This document shows positions 1 to 6,630 of a DNA stretch of 8,068 nucleotides, in pieces. The translations under genes and the position numbers were made by a program. The DNA comes from Aquabacterium sp. (GTDB lineage: Bacteria > Pseudomonadota > Gammaproteobacteria > Burkholderiales > Burkholderiaceae_C). Numbering within the stretch: position 1 is the stretch's first letter; each line of letters begins with the position of its first letter. The notes beneath the pieces are model-generated. The model searched no databases and was not told the DNA's origin. It worked only from the letters and a program-made list of their open reading frames with translations. The stretch lies in the NCBI GenBank assembly GCA_017989885.1, contig JAGNPA010000067.1, forward strand, positions 1 through 8,068, in the 5' to 3' direction.

Positions 1-228
1 CTCCTGCCCGGCTCGACGCTGGACGGCAGCGCCAACATCCTCATCTGCCCGAACCTGGATGCGGCCAACATCCTGTTCAACGTGCTGAAGATGACCGGCG
101 GCAATGGCATCACCGTGGGCCCGATCCTGCTGGGTGCGGCCGCGCCGGTGCACATCCTCAATCCGTCGGCCACGGTGCGTCGCATCGTGAACATGACGGC
201 CGTGGCCGTGGCGCACGGCACCAAGTAA
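1..228 (+). CDS. maeB: NADP-dependent malic enzyme, MaeB type (C-terminal fragment)
   Basis: The reading frame is open from base 1 and ends with TAA at 226-228, giving the last 75 residues of a gene that starts left of the window. The peptide contains GSTLDGSANIL, NLDAANI, GPILLGAA and ends in PSATVRRIVNMTAVAVA. This is the C-terminus of the phosphotransacetylase-like domain fused to large (about 760-residue) bacterial malic enzymes. The family decarboxylates malate oxidatively to pyruvate using NADP; the C-terminal domain is thought to be regulatory (acetyl-CoA sensing) and not an active Pta. The catalytic malic-enzyme half lies outside the window, so the full enzyme is inferred. A stand-alone phosphate acetyltransferase is the alternative, but the ATVRRIVNMTA tail fits MaeB better. 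Confidence 0.88.
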   Translation, partial: LLPGSTLDGSANILICPNLDAANILFNVLKMTGGNGITVGPILLGAAAPVHILNPSATVRRIVNMTAVAVAHGTK

Positions 229-248
229 GCCCCAGAGGCCCGGTCAGG

Positions 249-277
249 GGGTGCCGCACGCTAGACTGGCGGCACCC
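249..277. repeat. Perfect 9-bp inverted repeat ending at the EamA start codon
   Basis: GGGTGCCGC (249-257) and GCGGCACCC (269-277) are exact reverse complements separated by an 11-base loop. The right arm ends one base before the ATG at 278. As RNA it would form a strong GC hairpin covering the ribosome-binding position of the downstream gene; as DNA it is a dyad that contains a -10-like TAGACT (262-267). No U-tract follows, so it is not a classical intrinsic terminator for maeB. It could be a factor-independent stop of weak efficiency, an operator, or a translational control hairpin. The symmetry is seen directly; the function is not established. Confidence 0.6.
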
Positions 278-1180
278 ATGAACGCACCTTCCCGACCCGC
301 CGCCCTGCAGGGCTACCTTGCCGCCCTGTCCACCGCGCTGATCTGGGCGGGCTTCATGCTGCTGGCCCGGGTGGCCGGCCAGCATGCCCTGACCAGCTGG
401 GACGTGGTGGCGCTGCGTCTGGGCACCGCCGCCCTGGTGCTGCTGCCCTTTTGCTTCACTCTGCCGCCCGGCACCTGGCGCAATCCACGCCTGTGGGGCC
501 TGTCGCTGACCGGCGGTTTTCTGTTTCTGAACCTGGTGTACGCCGGGCTCTCTCGTGCTCCGGCGGCCCACGGCGGCATCTTTCTGTCGGGCTTGCAGCC
601 CTTCATCATCACGATGCTGGCCTGGTGGATTCTGGGCGCCCGGCCGGCCCGCGAGCGGCTGTGGGGCTTGCTGGCCATTGCCTTGGGCGTGGCCTGTGTG
701 GCCGGCCCGCAGGTGCTGGGCAGCCAGGATGCCGGCGCGAGCACGCTGCAAGGCGACCTGCTGCTGGTGTGCGCCTCGCTGGCCTGGGCCACCTACAGCG
801 TGATGGTGCGCAAGTGGGTGTTCGACGTGTGGGTGCTGACACGTTTTCTGGCGGTGGCCTCGGCCCTGGTCTACATCCCGATCTACCTGCTGTGGCTGCC
901 CAAGAACCTGTCGGCCGCGCCCTGGTCGATGCTGGCCTTGCAGGCGGTGTACCAGGGCGTGATCACCACCATCGTGGCGATGCTGCTGTTCCTGCGCGCC
1001 ATCGCCATCCTGGGGCCCGAGCGCACCGGGGCCATTGTGGCCATCGTGCCGGTGGTGGTGGGTCTGGCCGCCGTGCCGCTGCTGGGTGAGCCGCTGACGC
1101 TGTGGCTGATTGGGGGGCTGGTGCTGGTGTCAGGCGGCGCTTACCTGGCGGCGCGCCCTTTGCGGCAGCACCAACGCTGA
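278..1180 (+). CDS. EamA/DMT-superfamily permease
   Basis: This 300-residue, very hydrophobic protein has the two-fold repeat of the drug/metabolite transporter superfamily. The first EamA unit covers about residues 13-143 and the second about 158-293, together giving about ten membrane helices. The end of the second repeat has the usual PLLGEPLT stretch (268-274) followed by a final helix (GGLVLVSGGAYLAA). Family members export or import amino acids, nucleotides or other small metabolites across the inner membrane; the substrate cannot be read from the sequence. The start is put at ATG 278, giving the typical N-terminus MNAPSRPAALQGY; an in-frame GTG at 251 would add nine residues encoded by the inverted repeat. 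There is no clear Shine-Dalgarno sequence at ATG 278. It lies 49 bp after maeB on the same strand, so it may be read through from it or start from its own promoter near 262. Confidence 0.87.
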   Translation: MNAPSRPAALQGYLAALSTALIWAGFMLLARVAGQHALTSWDVVALRLGTAALVLLPFCFTLPPGTWRNPRLWGLSLTGGFLFLNLVYAGLSRAPAAHGGIFLSGLQPFIITMLAWWILGARPARERLWGLLAIALGVACVAGPQVLGSQDAGASTLQGDLLLVCASLAWATYSVMVRKWVFDVWVLTRFLAVASALVYIPIYLLWLPKNLSAAPWSMLALQAVYQGVITTIVAMLLFLRAIAILGPERTGAIVAIVPVVVGLAAVPLLGEPLTLWLIGGLVLVSGGAYLAARPLRQHQR

Positions 1181-1258
1181 GGCGACACGGCGCAACGCAG
1201 GCTGGCGGCTCATCGCCTTCATCCGCTTGATGGCGTGGCGGCATCCGTTGAAGACACC

Positions 1259-1287
1259 TTGCGGAAAGACCATAAAAAGACTATATT
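1259..1287 (+). promoter_or_regulatory. Sigma70-like promoter of the toxin-antitoxin operon
   Basis: TTGCGG (1259-1264) and TATATT (1282-1287) are separated by exactly 17 bases in an AT-rich patch that stands out from its GC-rich surroundings. Transcription would begin near 1294, about 20 bases before the antitoxin ATG. A GAGG ribosome-binding site (1303-1306) sits 7 bases before that ATG. The -10 matches consensus at five of six positions. Not experimentally known; inferred from spacing and position. Confidence 0.62.
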
Positions 1288-1294
1288 CAGTCTT
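1277..1294. promoter_or_regulatory. Candidate operator dyad over the -10 of the toxin-antitoxin promoter
   Basis: AAGACT (1277-1282) and AGTCTT (1289-1294) are perfect inverted repeats with a 6-base spacer, and the dyad overlaps the -10 TATATT. Type II antitoxins of the Phd/YefM family commonly bind palindromes over their own promoter and repress it, more strongly together with the toxin. The position fits that role. The symmetry is seen; the binding is inferred. Confidence 0.5.
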
Positions 1295-1313
1295 CTTTGT
1301 TTGAGGCACGACC

Positions 1314-1589
1314 ATGCGCTACTCGTCACAAGTCAAGCCGATCAGCTACCTCAAAGCCAATGCTGCCGAGGTCTTGACGCGACTCACGGAGCAGCGTGAA
1401 CCGATGGTCATCACCCAAAACGGCGAAGCCAAGGCTGTGCTGGTCGACGTGGCCTCGTTCGAAGAGACGCAAGAAACACTGGCCATGCTGAAAATCCTCG
1501 CGCTCGGCAACCAGGATGTGGCCGCTGGCACGCTCAAGCCCGTGGCTGACGTTGTGGCGCGCCTGCGCGCCAAGCGCGCCACAGTCTGA
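1314..1589 (+). CDS. Type II antitoxin, Phd/YefM family
   Basis: The 91-residue product begins MRYSSQVKPISYLKANAAEVL and continues with PMVITQNGEAKAVLVDVASFEE (about 30-51). This is the N-terminal Phd/YefM DNA-binding and dimerisation fold: a helix (YLKANAAEVLTRL), then two strands around VITQNGEAKAVLV. The C-terminal part (about 52-91) is helical and would be the toxin-neutralising tail. Family members bind and inactivate the cognate toxin and repress their own operon. The start is supported by GAGG seven bases upstream and by a promoter and dyad just before it. The stop codon TGA (1587-1589) shares its last base with the ATG of the toxin gene, which indicates translational coupling. Which subfamily name applies (yefM, phd, relB-like) cannot be settled from the sequence alone. 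Confidence 0.88.
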   Translation: MRYSSQVKPISYLKANAAEVLTRLTEQREPMVITQNGEAKAVLVDVASFEETQETLAMLKILALGNQDVAAGTLKPVADVVARLRAKRATV

Positions 1590-1930
1590 TGGCGGGCACA
1601 CCTGCCAGGTTCGACGTTCTGCTCACCAAGGGTGCGGAGCAGGACTTGGAGGCCATCCACGACCACATCTCCGAGTTCGACTGCGTCGCCAACGCCAACC
1701 ATGTGTTGGATGAGTTGATGGTCGTTGTGGAGAGCCTGTCGACATTCCCGGAACGCGGCAGCCATCCGAAGGAACTGAGTGGCCTGGGGATCAGAGAATA
1801 TCGGCAGACCTTCTTCAAGCCGTACCGCGTGATCTACCGTGTCGCAGGCAGTCAGGTCATCATCTACCTGATTGCGGATGGGCGCCGTGACATGCAATCC
1901 GTGCTTGCTCGCCGCCTGCTTGGCGCTTGA
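1589..1930 (+). CDS. Type II toxin, RelE/ParE superfamily
   Basis: The 113-residue product has the compact RelE/ParE layout. An N-terminal helical pair carries AEQDLEAIHDHI (about 16-27) and NHVLDELMVVVESL (37-50). It is followed by FPERG (53-57), REYRQTF (69-75) and the strand-rich C-terminal core PYRVIYRV (78-85), VIIYLIADGRRDMQSVL (90-106). The Arg-rich strand and the DGRRD turn (97-101) match the ParE/RelE core. Family members either poison DNA gyrase (ParE) or cut ribosome-bound mRNA (RelE); the sequence looks closer to ParE-type proteins annotated next to Phd/YefM antitoxins, but the target is an inference. The ATG overlaps the antitoxin stop by one base and has no clear ribosome-binding site, so expression probably depends on translation of the antitoxin. 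The reading frame is intact, with no sign of decay. Confidence 0.86.
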   Translation: MAGTPARFDVLLTKGAEQDLEAIHDHISEFDCVANANHVLDELMVVVESLSTFPERGSHPKELSGLGIREYRQTFFKPYRVIYRVAGSQVIIYLIADGRRDMQSVLARRLLGA

Positions 1931-1972
1931 CCCACGGCGTCCCACGCCCGTACGCACAGGCTCGCCAGGTCG

Positions 1973-2003
1973 AAAAAAAGGCCCCGCACCTTCGTGCGAG
2001 GCC
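1973..2003 (-). terminator. Intrinsic terminator of the acyl-CoA dehydrogenase gene
   Basis: GGCCCCGCAC (1980-1989) pairs with GTGCGAGGCC (1994-2003) around a CTTC loop, with one C/A mismatch in a ten-pair stem. Seven A residues (1973-1979) lie on the left. Read on the minus strand, this is a GC hairpin followed by a run of U, the form of a Rho-independent terminator, placed 45 bases after the stop codon of the minus-strand gene. In the plus direction no U-tract follows the hairpin, so it should work poorly for the toxin transcript. Confidence 0.8.
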
Positions 2004-2047
2004 CAACCTGTCTCTGACCGCGGATGACGGTCAGATCCCCCCAGGCA

Positions 2048-3202
2048 TCACAAGCCCATCTGCTTGGCGATGATCTCGTTCATGATCTCGTGCGTGCCCC
2101 CGCCGATCGACAGGATGCGGTTGTCGCGGTAGAGGCGCTCGACCACCGACTCGCGCATATAGCCCATGCCGCCAAAGATCTGCACCGCTTCGTGGGTGAC
2201 GTAGTCGGCCACATCGGTCGCGAAGTTCTTGGCCATGCACACTTCGTTGATGGCGGGCTGACCGGCCTGCATGCGGGCGGCCACGCGGTAGCTGTATTCG
2301 CGGGCCACCTCGACACGGGTCGCCATCTCGGCCAGCTTGTGACGGATGACCTGGTGCTTGGCTAAAGGTTTGCCAAAGGTGACGCGGTCCTTGACGTAGT
2401 CCAGGCAGGCTTCCAGCGCCATCTGGGCGGTCATGTAGGCCATGACGGCCAGCGACAGGCGCTCGGCCTGGAAGTTGGCCATGATGAACATGAAGCCGGC
2501 ATTTTCCGGGCCGATCAGATTGCCGACCGGCACGCGGCAGTCTTCGAAGAACAGCTCGGCGGTGTCCGAGGCCCACCAACCCATCTTCTTGAGGTTGCGC
2601 CCCACGCTGAAGCCCAGCGTGTCCTTCTCGATCAGCAGCAGCGAGACACCCGAGAAGCCTTCGCCACCGGTGCGCACGGCCACGGTGTAGTAGTCGGCAC
2701 GGGTGCCGGAGGTGATGAAGGTCTTGGAGCCGTTGACGATGTAGTGGTCGCCATCGCGCACGGCGCGGGTGCGCAGGTTGGCCACGTCCGAGCCGCCGCC
2801 GGCCTCGGTGATGGCCAGCGAGATGATCTTGTCGCCGGCGATGACGCCGGGCACCACGCGTTGCTGCAGCTCGGGCGAGCCGCCACGCCACACGGGAGGC
2901 AGGCCGATGTCGAGCGAGCCCAGGCTGGCGACCAGGCCACCCGAGGTGCTGCGCATCAGCTCTTCGCTGACGGCCACCTTGAGGAAGACGTCTTCTTCAC
3001 CGGCGCCGCCCAGGCGTTGCGGGTGACCGATGCCCAGCAGGCCCAGCTCGCCGGCCTTCTGGTAGAGCTCGCGCGGAAAGGTGCCCGACTCTTCCCACTC
3101 GGCGATGTGGGGCTTGACCTCTTGCTCGATGAAGCGCCGCGCCGTGGCACGGGCCATCTGGTGCGTCTCGTTGAAGTAGGTGGGGTACGCGGAATCGGTC
3201 AT
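2048..3202 (-). CDS. Acyl-CoA dehydrogenase (long-chain/isovaleryl-type active site)
   Basis: The 384-residue product has all three acyl-CoA dehydrogenase parts: helical N-domain (about 10-123), beta middle domain with the flavin and substrate motif ITEAGGGSD (131-139), and C-terminal helical domain with FGKPLAKHQ (276-284) and QIFGGMGYMRE (341-351). It should be an FAD flavoprotein that forms trans-2-enoyl-CoA and passes electrons to ETF. The usual catalytic Glu of short- and medium-chain enzymes (in YEGT) is Gly368 here (SIGGGTHEIM). Glu247 in QAERL is at the place used by long-chain and isovaleryl-CoA dehydrogenases. Chain-length preference is not predictable further. The start at 3202 (MTDSAYP) has TGAGG five bases upstream and fits the family length; an upstream in-frame ATG at 3298 would add 32 unrelated residues. 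It is divergent from the SDR gene and ends in its own terminator. Confidence 0.92.
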   Translation of the reverse strand: MTDSAYPTYFNETHQMARATARRFIEQEVKPHIAEWEESGTFPRELYQKAGELGLLGIGHPQRLGGAGEEDVFLKVAVSEELMRSTSGGLVASLGSLDIGLPPVWRGGSPELQQRVVPGVIAGDKIISLAITEAGGGSDVANLRTRAVRDGDHYIVNGSKTFITSGTRADYYTVAVRTGGEGFSGVSLLLIEKDTLGFSVGRNLKKMGWWASDTAELFFEDCRVPVGNLIGPENAGFMFIMANFQAERLSLAVMAYMTAQMALEACLDYVKDRVTFGKPLAKHQVIRHKLAEMATRVEVAREYSYRVAARMQAGQPAINEVCMAKNFATDVADYVTHEAVQIFGGMGYMRESVVERLYRDNRILSIGGGTHEIMNEIIAKQMGL

Positions 3203-3324
3203 GAGGGCCTCAGGTGCGGTGGGCTGAATGCGGTCCAGAAACAGACGCGAAGCCCGTTCGGAATGGACAGCGTAGTGAAGTCCCCCTGTCGCGACCATCA
3301 GTAGTTAACCTTAATGGCCATTGA

Positions 3325-3353
3325 TTGACGCATACGTCACTCATGGTTAGAGT
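3325..3353 (+). promoter_or_regulatory. Sigma70-like promoter of the SDR gene
   Basis: TTGACG (3325-3330) and TAGAGT (3348-3353) are 17 bases apart; the -35 matches consensus at five of six positions and the -10 at four of six. The predicted transcript start is near 3360, leaving about 27 bases before ATG 3387. That leader length favours ATG 3387 over the in-frame TTG at 3366. Confidence 0.55.
3326..3339. promoter_or_regulatory. Candidate operator palindrome over the -35 of the SDR promoter
   Basis: TGACG (3326-3330) and CGTCA (3335-3339) are perfect inverted repeats with a 4-base spacer, overlapping the -35. Similar ACGTCA-type palindromes are known for regulators of acyl-CoA and branched-chain amino-acid catabolism in proteobacteria (for example LiuR), which suits the two flanking genes. 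No regulator gene lies in the window, so the factor is unknown. Confidence 0.42.
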
Positions 3354-3386
3354 GGCCTCATCTCCTTGTCTGACCCGACTTCACCC

Positions 3387-4268
3387 ATGACCACCTCTTC
3401 GCACTACGACAGCATCTTTCGCCCCGGCCTGTTCCAGGGCCAGATTCATGTGGTCACAGGGGGCGGCAGTGGCATTGGCCGCTGTGTGGCCCATGAGTTG
3501 GCCGCGCTGGGTGCCACGGTGGTGATCACCGGGCGCACCCAGGAAAAGCTCGACAAGGTGGCCGCCGAGATCCGCGAAGACGGCGGTCAGGTGGACACGG
3601 CCGCCTTCGACATCCGTGACGAAGAGCAGGTCAAGGCCGCCGTGGCCCGCATCGTGAGCACCCATGGCCGCATCCACGGCCTGGTGAACAACGCGGGTGG
3701 GCAGTTTCCAGCGCCGATGGAGATGATTTCCAAGCGCGGCTTCGAGGCCGTGGTGGCCAACAACCTCACCGGCGGCTTCCTGATGGCGCGCGAGGTGTTC
3801 AACCAGTCGCTGAGCAAGCATGGCGGGGGTGCCATCGTGAACATGGCCGCTGACATGTGGAACGGCATGGCGGGCATGGCGCACTCGGGCGCGGCTCGCG
3901 CGGGCATGGTCAACCTGACCAAGACGGCGGCCTTTGAGTGGGCACGCTCGCATGTGCGCGTCAACGCGGTGGCGCCAGGCTGGGTGGCGTCCAGCGGCAT
4001 GGACTCGTATGGGCCGGCCATGGCGCCGATGATCCTGAGCCTGAAGGACCACCTGCCGATGCGCCGCCTGGGTCTGGAGGCCGAAATCAGCTCGGTCATC
4101 TGCTTCTTGCTGAGCCCGGGCGCGGCGTTCGTGACGGGTGTGACGGTGGCGATCGATGGCGGCGCGGGCGTGAACAACCCGGTGTGGCCCAAGGCCCCGC
4201 ACGAACCAGCGCCCAGCTTCAACGGCTTCCACCGCGCCACCACGCCGAAGGTGTTGCAAGGGCTGTGA
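3387..4268 (+). CDS. Short-chain dehydrogenase/reductase with non-canonical active site (PECR-like)
   Basis: The 293-residue product has the SDR Rossmann fold. It shows the cofactor loop TGGGSGIG (24-31), TGR (48-50) after the second strand (consistent with NADP(H) use), DIRDEE (75-80), NNAG (101-104), the N of NNLTG (126), and APGWV then IDGG near the end. The catalytic region is unusual. Ala154-Ala155 replace the usual Ser, and the YxxxK position reads S167-G-A-A-R171. The shifted alternative reads V175-N-L-T-K179, so no catalytic Tyr is seen. The string HSGAARAG resembles human peroxisomal trans-2-enoyl-CoA reductase, so an acyl-CoA substrate is plausible, given the divergent acyl-CoA dehydrogenase next door. 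The tail after about 262 (NPVWPKAPHEPAP...) extends past the fold. It may be an enoyl- or dienoyl-CoA reductase or a non-catalytic member. Start chosen at ATG 3387; an in-frame TTG at 3366 would add seven residues. Confidence 0.88.
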   Translation: MTTSSHYDSIFRPGLFQGQIHVVTGGGSGIGRCVAHELAALGATVVITGRTQEKLDKVAAEIREDGGQVDTAAFDIRDEEQVKAAVARIVSTHGRIHGLVNNAGGQFPAPMEMISKRGFEAVVANNLTGGFLMAREVFNQSLSKHGGGAIVNMAADMWNGMAGMAHSGAARAGMVNLTKTAAFEWARSHVRVNAVAPGWVASSGMDSYGPAMAPMILSLKDHLPMRRLGLEAEISSVICFLLSPGAAFVTGVTVAIDGGAGVNNPVWPKAPHEPAPSFNGFHRATTPKVLQGL

Positions 4269-4280
4269 GGCCCGCCGGCT

Positions 4281-6503
4281 TCAGGCCCTGGGTGTGAGCC
4301 AGCGCTGCAGCAGCGCCCACAGGGCTTCCGGGCTGAAGGGCTTGGAGATGTAGTCGTTCATGCCAGCGGCCAGGCAGCGTTCGCTGTCTTCGACCATGGC
4401 ATTGGCGGTCATCGCCACGATGGGCAGGCGTTCGCGTCCCGGCAACTGGCGGATCCGGCGCGTGGCCTCCAGCCCGTCCATCACGGGCATCTGCATGTCC
4501 ATGAACACCAGGCCGTAGTCGGCATCGGTGCCGGCATCGACCTGGGCCAGGCAGTCGACCGCCTGCCGGCCATTGTGGGCAAAGTCCACCGTCAGCCCCA
4601 CGCCGCGCAGCAACTCGCCCGCCAGCAGGCGGTTGAGTTCGTTGTCCTCGACGACCAGCACCCGGGTGCCGTGCAGCGCCTGCAAGGCCTCACGCGCCTC
4701 GCTCAAGGAGGCCGGTGCAGGCCGGTGGGCCTCGACCTGAGCTGGCGACATGTGGGACAGTCCCTGCGGTGCAGCATCGCCCGCATCGGGAGGGAGGGAC
4801 GCGGGTTCGGCGGCGTCGCCGCGCTCCAGTCGCAACGTGAACCAGAAGACGCTGCCCTGCCCGCGCTGGCTGCTCACGCCCACGGCGCCGCCCATCTGTT
4901 CGGCCAGGTGCCGGGAGATGGCCAGTCCCAGGCCCGTGCCCCCGTACTGCCGGGTGGTGGAGACGTCGGCCTGCTGGAAGCTCTGAAAGAGCTGGGCCTG
5001 TTCTGCCTCGGTCAGCCCGATGCCGGTGTCGCGCACCTCGAAGCGCAGGGCCACGTCGCGGTCGGTGCGCTCTTGCACCTGCACGCTCAGGTCGATGCAC
5101 CCCTGATCGGTGAACTTCACCGCATTGCTGCCGAAGTTGAGCAGCACCTGCCCGATGCGCAGGCCGTCCCCCATGAGGTCGGTGGGCAACTCCGGGTCAA
5201 GGTGCAGTTGCAGGGCCAGGCCCTTGGCCTGGGCTTTGTCGATGAGTTGTGCGTGCACGTCGTGCAGGATCTGGGCGATGTCCACGCGCAGGCGTTCGAG
5301 CTCCAACTTGCCGGCCTCGACCTTGGAGAGGTCCAGCACGTCGTTGACGATGCCCAGCAGGTGCTGGCTGGCCCCCTGGATCTTGTGCAGGTAGTCGCGT
5401 TGGGTGTCGTTGTGCGAGATGTGGAGCGCCAGGTGGGTGAGCCCGATGATGGCGTTCATCGGCGTGCGGATCTCATGGCTCATGTTGGCCAGAAAGGCCG
5501 ATTTGAGACGGGTGGTGGTTTCGGCCGCCTCCTTGGCTTCGCGCAGGGCCTCGATCGTGGCCCGCTCGACGCTGATGTCCTCCATGATGCCCAGCACCCC
5601 CTTGGCGGGATCCTGCGGGTCGATCAGGCGGGCGGTGATGCGCGCCCAGAACAGGCTGCCATCCTGACGGACCAGTTGCTCCTCGCGCCAGTGCAGCTCG
5701 CCGCGCTGGAGAATCTCGTAGACCTTGCGCCCACCGGCTTCGTAAGCGGCATCGTCGGGATACCAGACCCGGGTGGAGCGGCCGACCATGCCCCCCGGCG
5801 GGAAGCCGAACATCTGGTCGCTCCGCTGGTTGCAGTAGGCGACGTGACGGTCCTTGAGCAGGCCGATGCCCACCGGCACGGCGTCGACAATGGCTTTCTG
5901 TTCGGCGTGGGCGCGGCGCAGGGACTCGGCCAGATCCGCCAGCTGGCGGGTGCGTTCGTCCACCAGTTCGGTGAGGTGACTGCGCAGACGCTGGAGTTCT
6001 TGCGCCGCCTTCTGGCGCTCGGTGATGTCGCGGGAGATGCCCAGGACACCGATGATCTCGCCATGGCTGTCCAGCACGGGACTCTTGATCGTCTCGACCA
6101 GGCGGGGCTCGGTGCTGCCGGCAAAGGTGATCCACTCCTCGTTCATGTGAGGCTGGCCCGCGCTCATCGCCAGGAAGTCGTTCTCGCGGAACAGCGCGGC
6201 CTGCTCGGCTGAGACGAAGTCGGCATCGGTCTTGCCCACGATGTCGGCCTCTGCGGCGCCAAAGAAGCGCTCGAAGGGCGCGTTGCAGGCCAGGTAGACG
6301 CCGTCGGTGTCCTTGAGCCAGACCAGGTCAGGGATGCTGCGCACCAGGTTCTGCAGCAAGCCGCGGCGTTCTTCCAGCTCTTGCACCCGGCGCCGCGTGC
6401 GCACGAACCAGGTCATGCCCCACAAGGCGAGCGTGACCCCCAGGGCGAGCAGCACGACAGCCGCCACTGTGTTGATGAGCCACCAAGGTAAATCCATAAG
6501 CAT
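4281..6503 (-). CDS. Membrane-anchored hybrid histidine kinase (PAS-PAS-HisKA-HATPase-REC)
   Basis: This 740-residue protein has one N-terminal membrane helix (about 8-33) followed by RTRRR, so nearly all of it is cytoplasmic. PAS domain 1 is about 48-163 (ending [10 protein letters not shown]). A charged coiled-coil-like helix spans about 163-203. PAS domain 2 is about 203-315 (ending [10 protein letters not shown]). HisKA has SHEIRTP with His343 as phosphoacceptor. The ATPase domain has the N-box around N456-N460, DTGIG (492-496) and GGTGLGL (521-527). After an Ala/Pro-rich linker (about 562-605), the receiver domain has E619-D620, Asp669 (FMDMQMP), Thr699 and Lys721. All catalytic residues are present. 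It lacks an HPt domain and a periplasmic sensor domain, so the signal is probably cytoplasmic or redox/ligand sensed by PAS, and phosphate should pass to an HPt protein or response regulator encoded elsewhere. An alternative start is ATG 6497. Neither start has a clear ribosome-binding site. It is convergent with the SDR, with only 12 bases between stops. Confidence 0.93.
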   Translation of the reverse strand: MLMDLPWWLINTVAAVVLLALGVTLALWGMTWFVRTRRRVQELEERRGLLQNLVRSIPDLVWLKDTDGVYLACNAPFERFFGAAEADIVGKTDADFVSAEQAALFRENDFLAMSAGQPHMNEEWITFAGSTEPRLVETIKSPVLDSHGEIIGVLGISRDITERQKAAQELQRLRSHLTELVDERTRQLADLAESLRRAHAEQKAIVDAVPVGIGLLKDRHVAYCNQRSDQMFGFPPGGMVGRSTRVWYPDDAAYEAGGRKVYEILQRGELHWREEQLVRQDGSLFWARITARLIDPQDPAKGVLGIMEDISVERATIEALREAKEAAETTTRLKSAFLANMSHEIRTPMNAIIGLTHLALHISHNDTQRDYLHKIQGASQHLLGIVNDVLDLSKVEAGKLELERLRVDIAQILHDVHAQLIDKAQAKGLALQLHLDPELPTDLMGDGLRIGQVLLNFGSNAVKFTDQGCIDLSVQVQERTDRDVALRFEVRDTGIGLTEAEQAQLFQSFQQADVSTTRQYGGTGLGLAISRHLAEQMGGAVGVSSQRGQGSVFWFTLRLERGDAAEPASLPPDAGDAAPQGLSHMSPAQVEAHRPAPASLSEAREALQALHGTRVLVVEDNELNRLLAGELLRGVGLTVDFAHNGRQAVDCLAQVDAGTDADYGLVFMDMQMPVMDGLEATRRIRQLPGRERLPIVAMTANAMVEDSERCLAAGMNDYISKPFSPEALWALLQRWLTPRA

Positions 6504-6630
6504 GTGTCACTGTCGCGCAGATCGCGCGCCGCGTCTCGTCTCGAAAACCCCTGAGCGTATCTTGCAGACGGCCTTGACCCTGGGCAGGACGTGACCTTTT
6601 GGCGCTGCCTCAGCTCGCAGGGCTCGGGGC

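Larger units (their letters stand above)
3203..3386. promoter_or_regulatory. Divergent control region between acyl-CoA dehydrogenase and SDR genes
   Basis: This 184-bp gap separates two divergent start codons. Its right half (about 3300-3355) is clearly richer in A and T than the coding DNA around it. It holds a perfect 10-bp palindrome AATGGCCATT (3313-3322), the dyad TGACG-CATA-CGTCA (3326-3339) and a plus-strand promoter (listed separately). I could not assign a convincing minus-strand promoter for the dehydrogenase. The left half (3203-3298) is open in the dehydrogenase frame but is best read as leader. Confidence 0.55.

Noticed and set aside
1213..1236. Possible hairpin after the EamA gene (CATC/GATG with flanking CGCC/GGCG)
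   Set aside because: The stem is short and bulged with no following U-tract; not enough for a terminator call.
2031..2891. Minus-strand open frame of 286 codons inside the acyl-CoA dehydrogenase
   Set aside because: It is the same strand in another frame, Arg/Gly/His-rich without motifs, and fully covered by the real dehydrogenase.
3203..3298. N-terminal extension of the acyl-CoA dehydrogenase from ATG 3298
   Set aside because: The 32 extra residues do not belong to the family, while the start at 3202 has a good TGAGG site and the usual protein length.
3306..3349. TAACC (3306-3310) and GGTTA (3345-3349) as a wide inverted repeat
   Set aside because: Five-base arms 34 bases apart are expected by chance.
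3381..4259. Minus-strand open frame of 292 codons opposite the SDR gene
   Set aside because: The product is His/Arg-rich with no family resemblance, and the plus strand encodes a clear SDR. It is a codon-bias shadow.
4575..6212. Plus-strand open frame of 545 codons antisense to the histidine kinase
   Set aside because: It lies wholly opposite a kinase with every catalytic motif intact. Its translation is a low-complexity mix rich in Gly, Leu, Val, Gln and His with no recognisable domain. Long antisense frames are expected in GC-rich genes.
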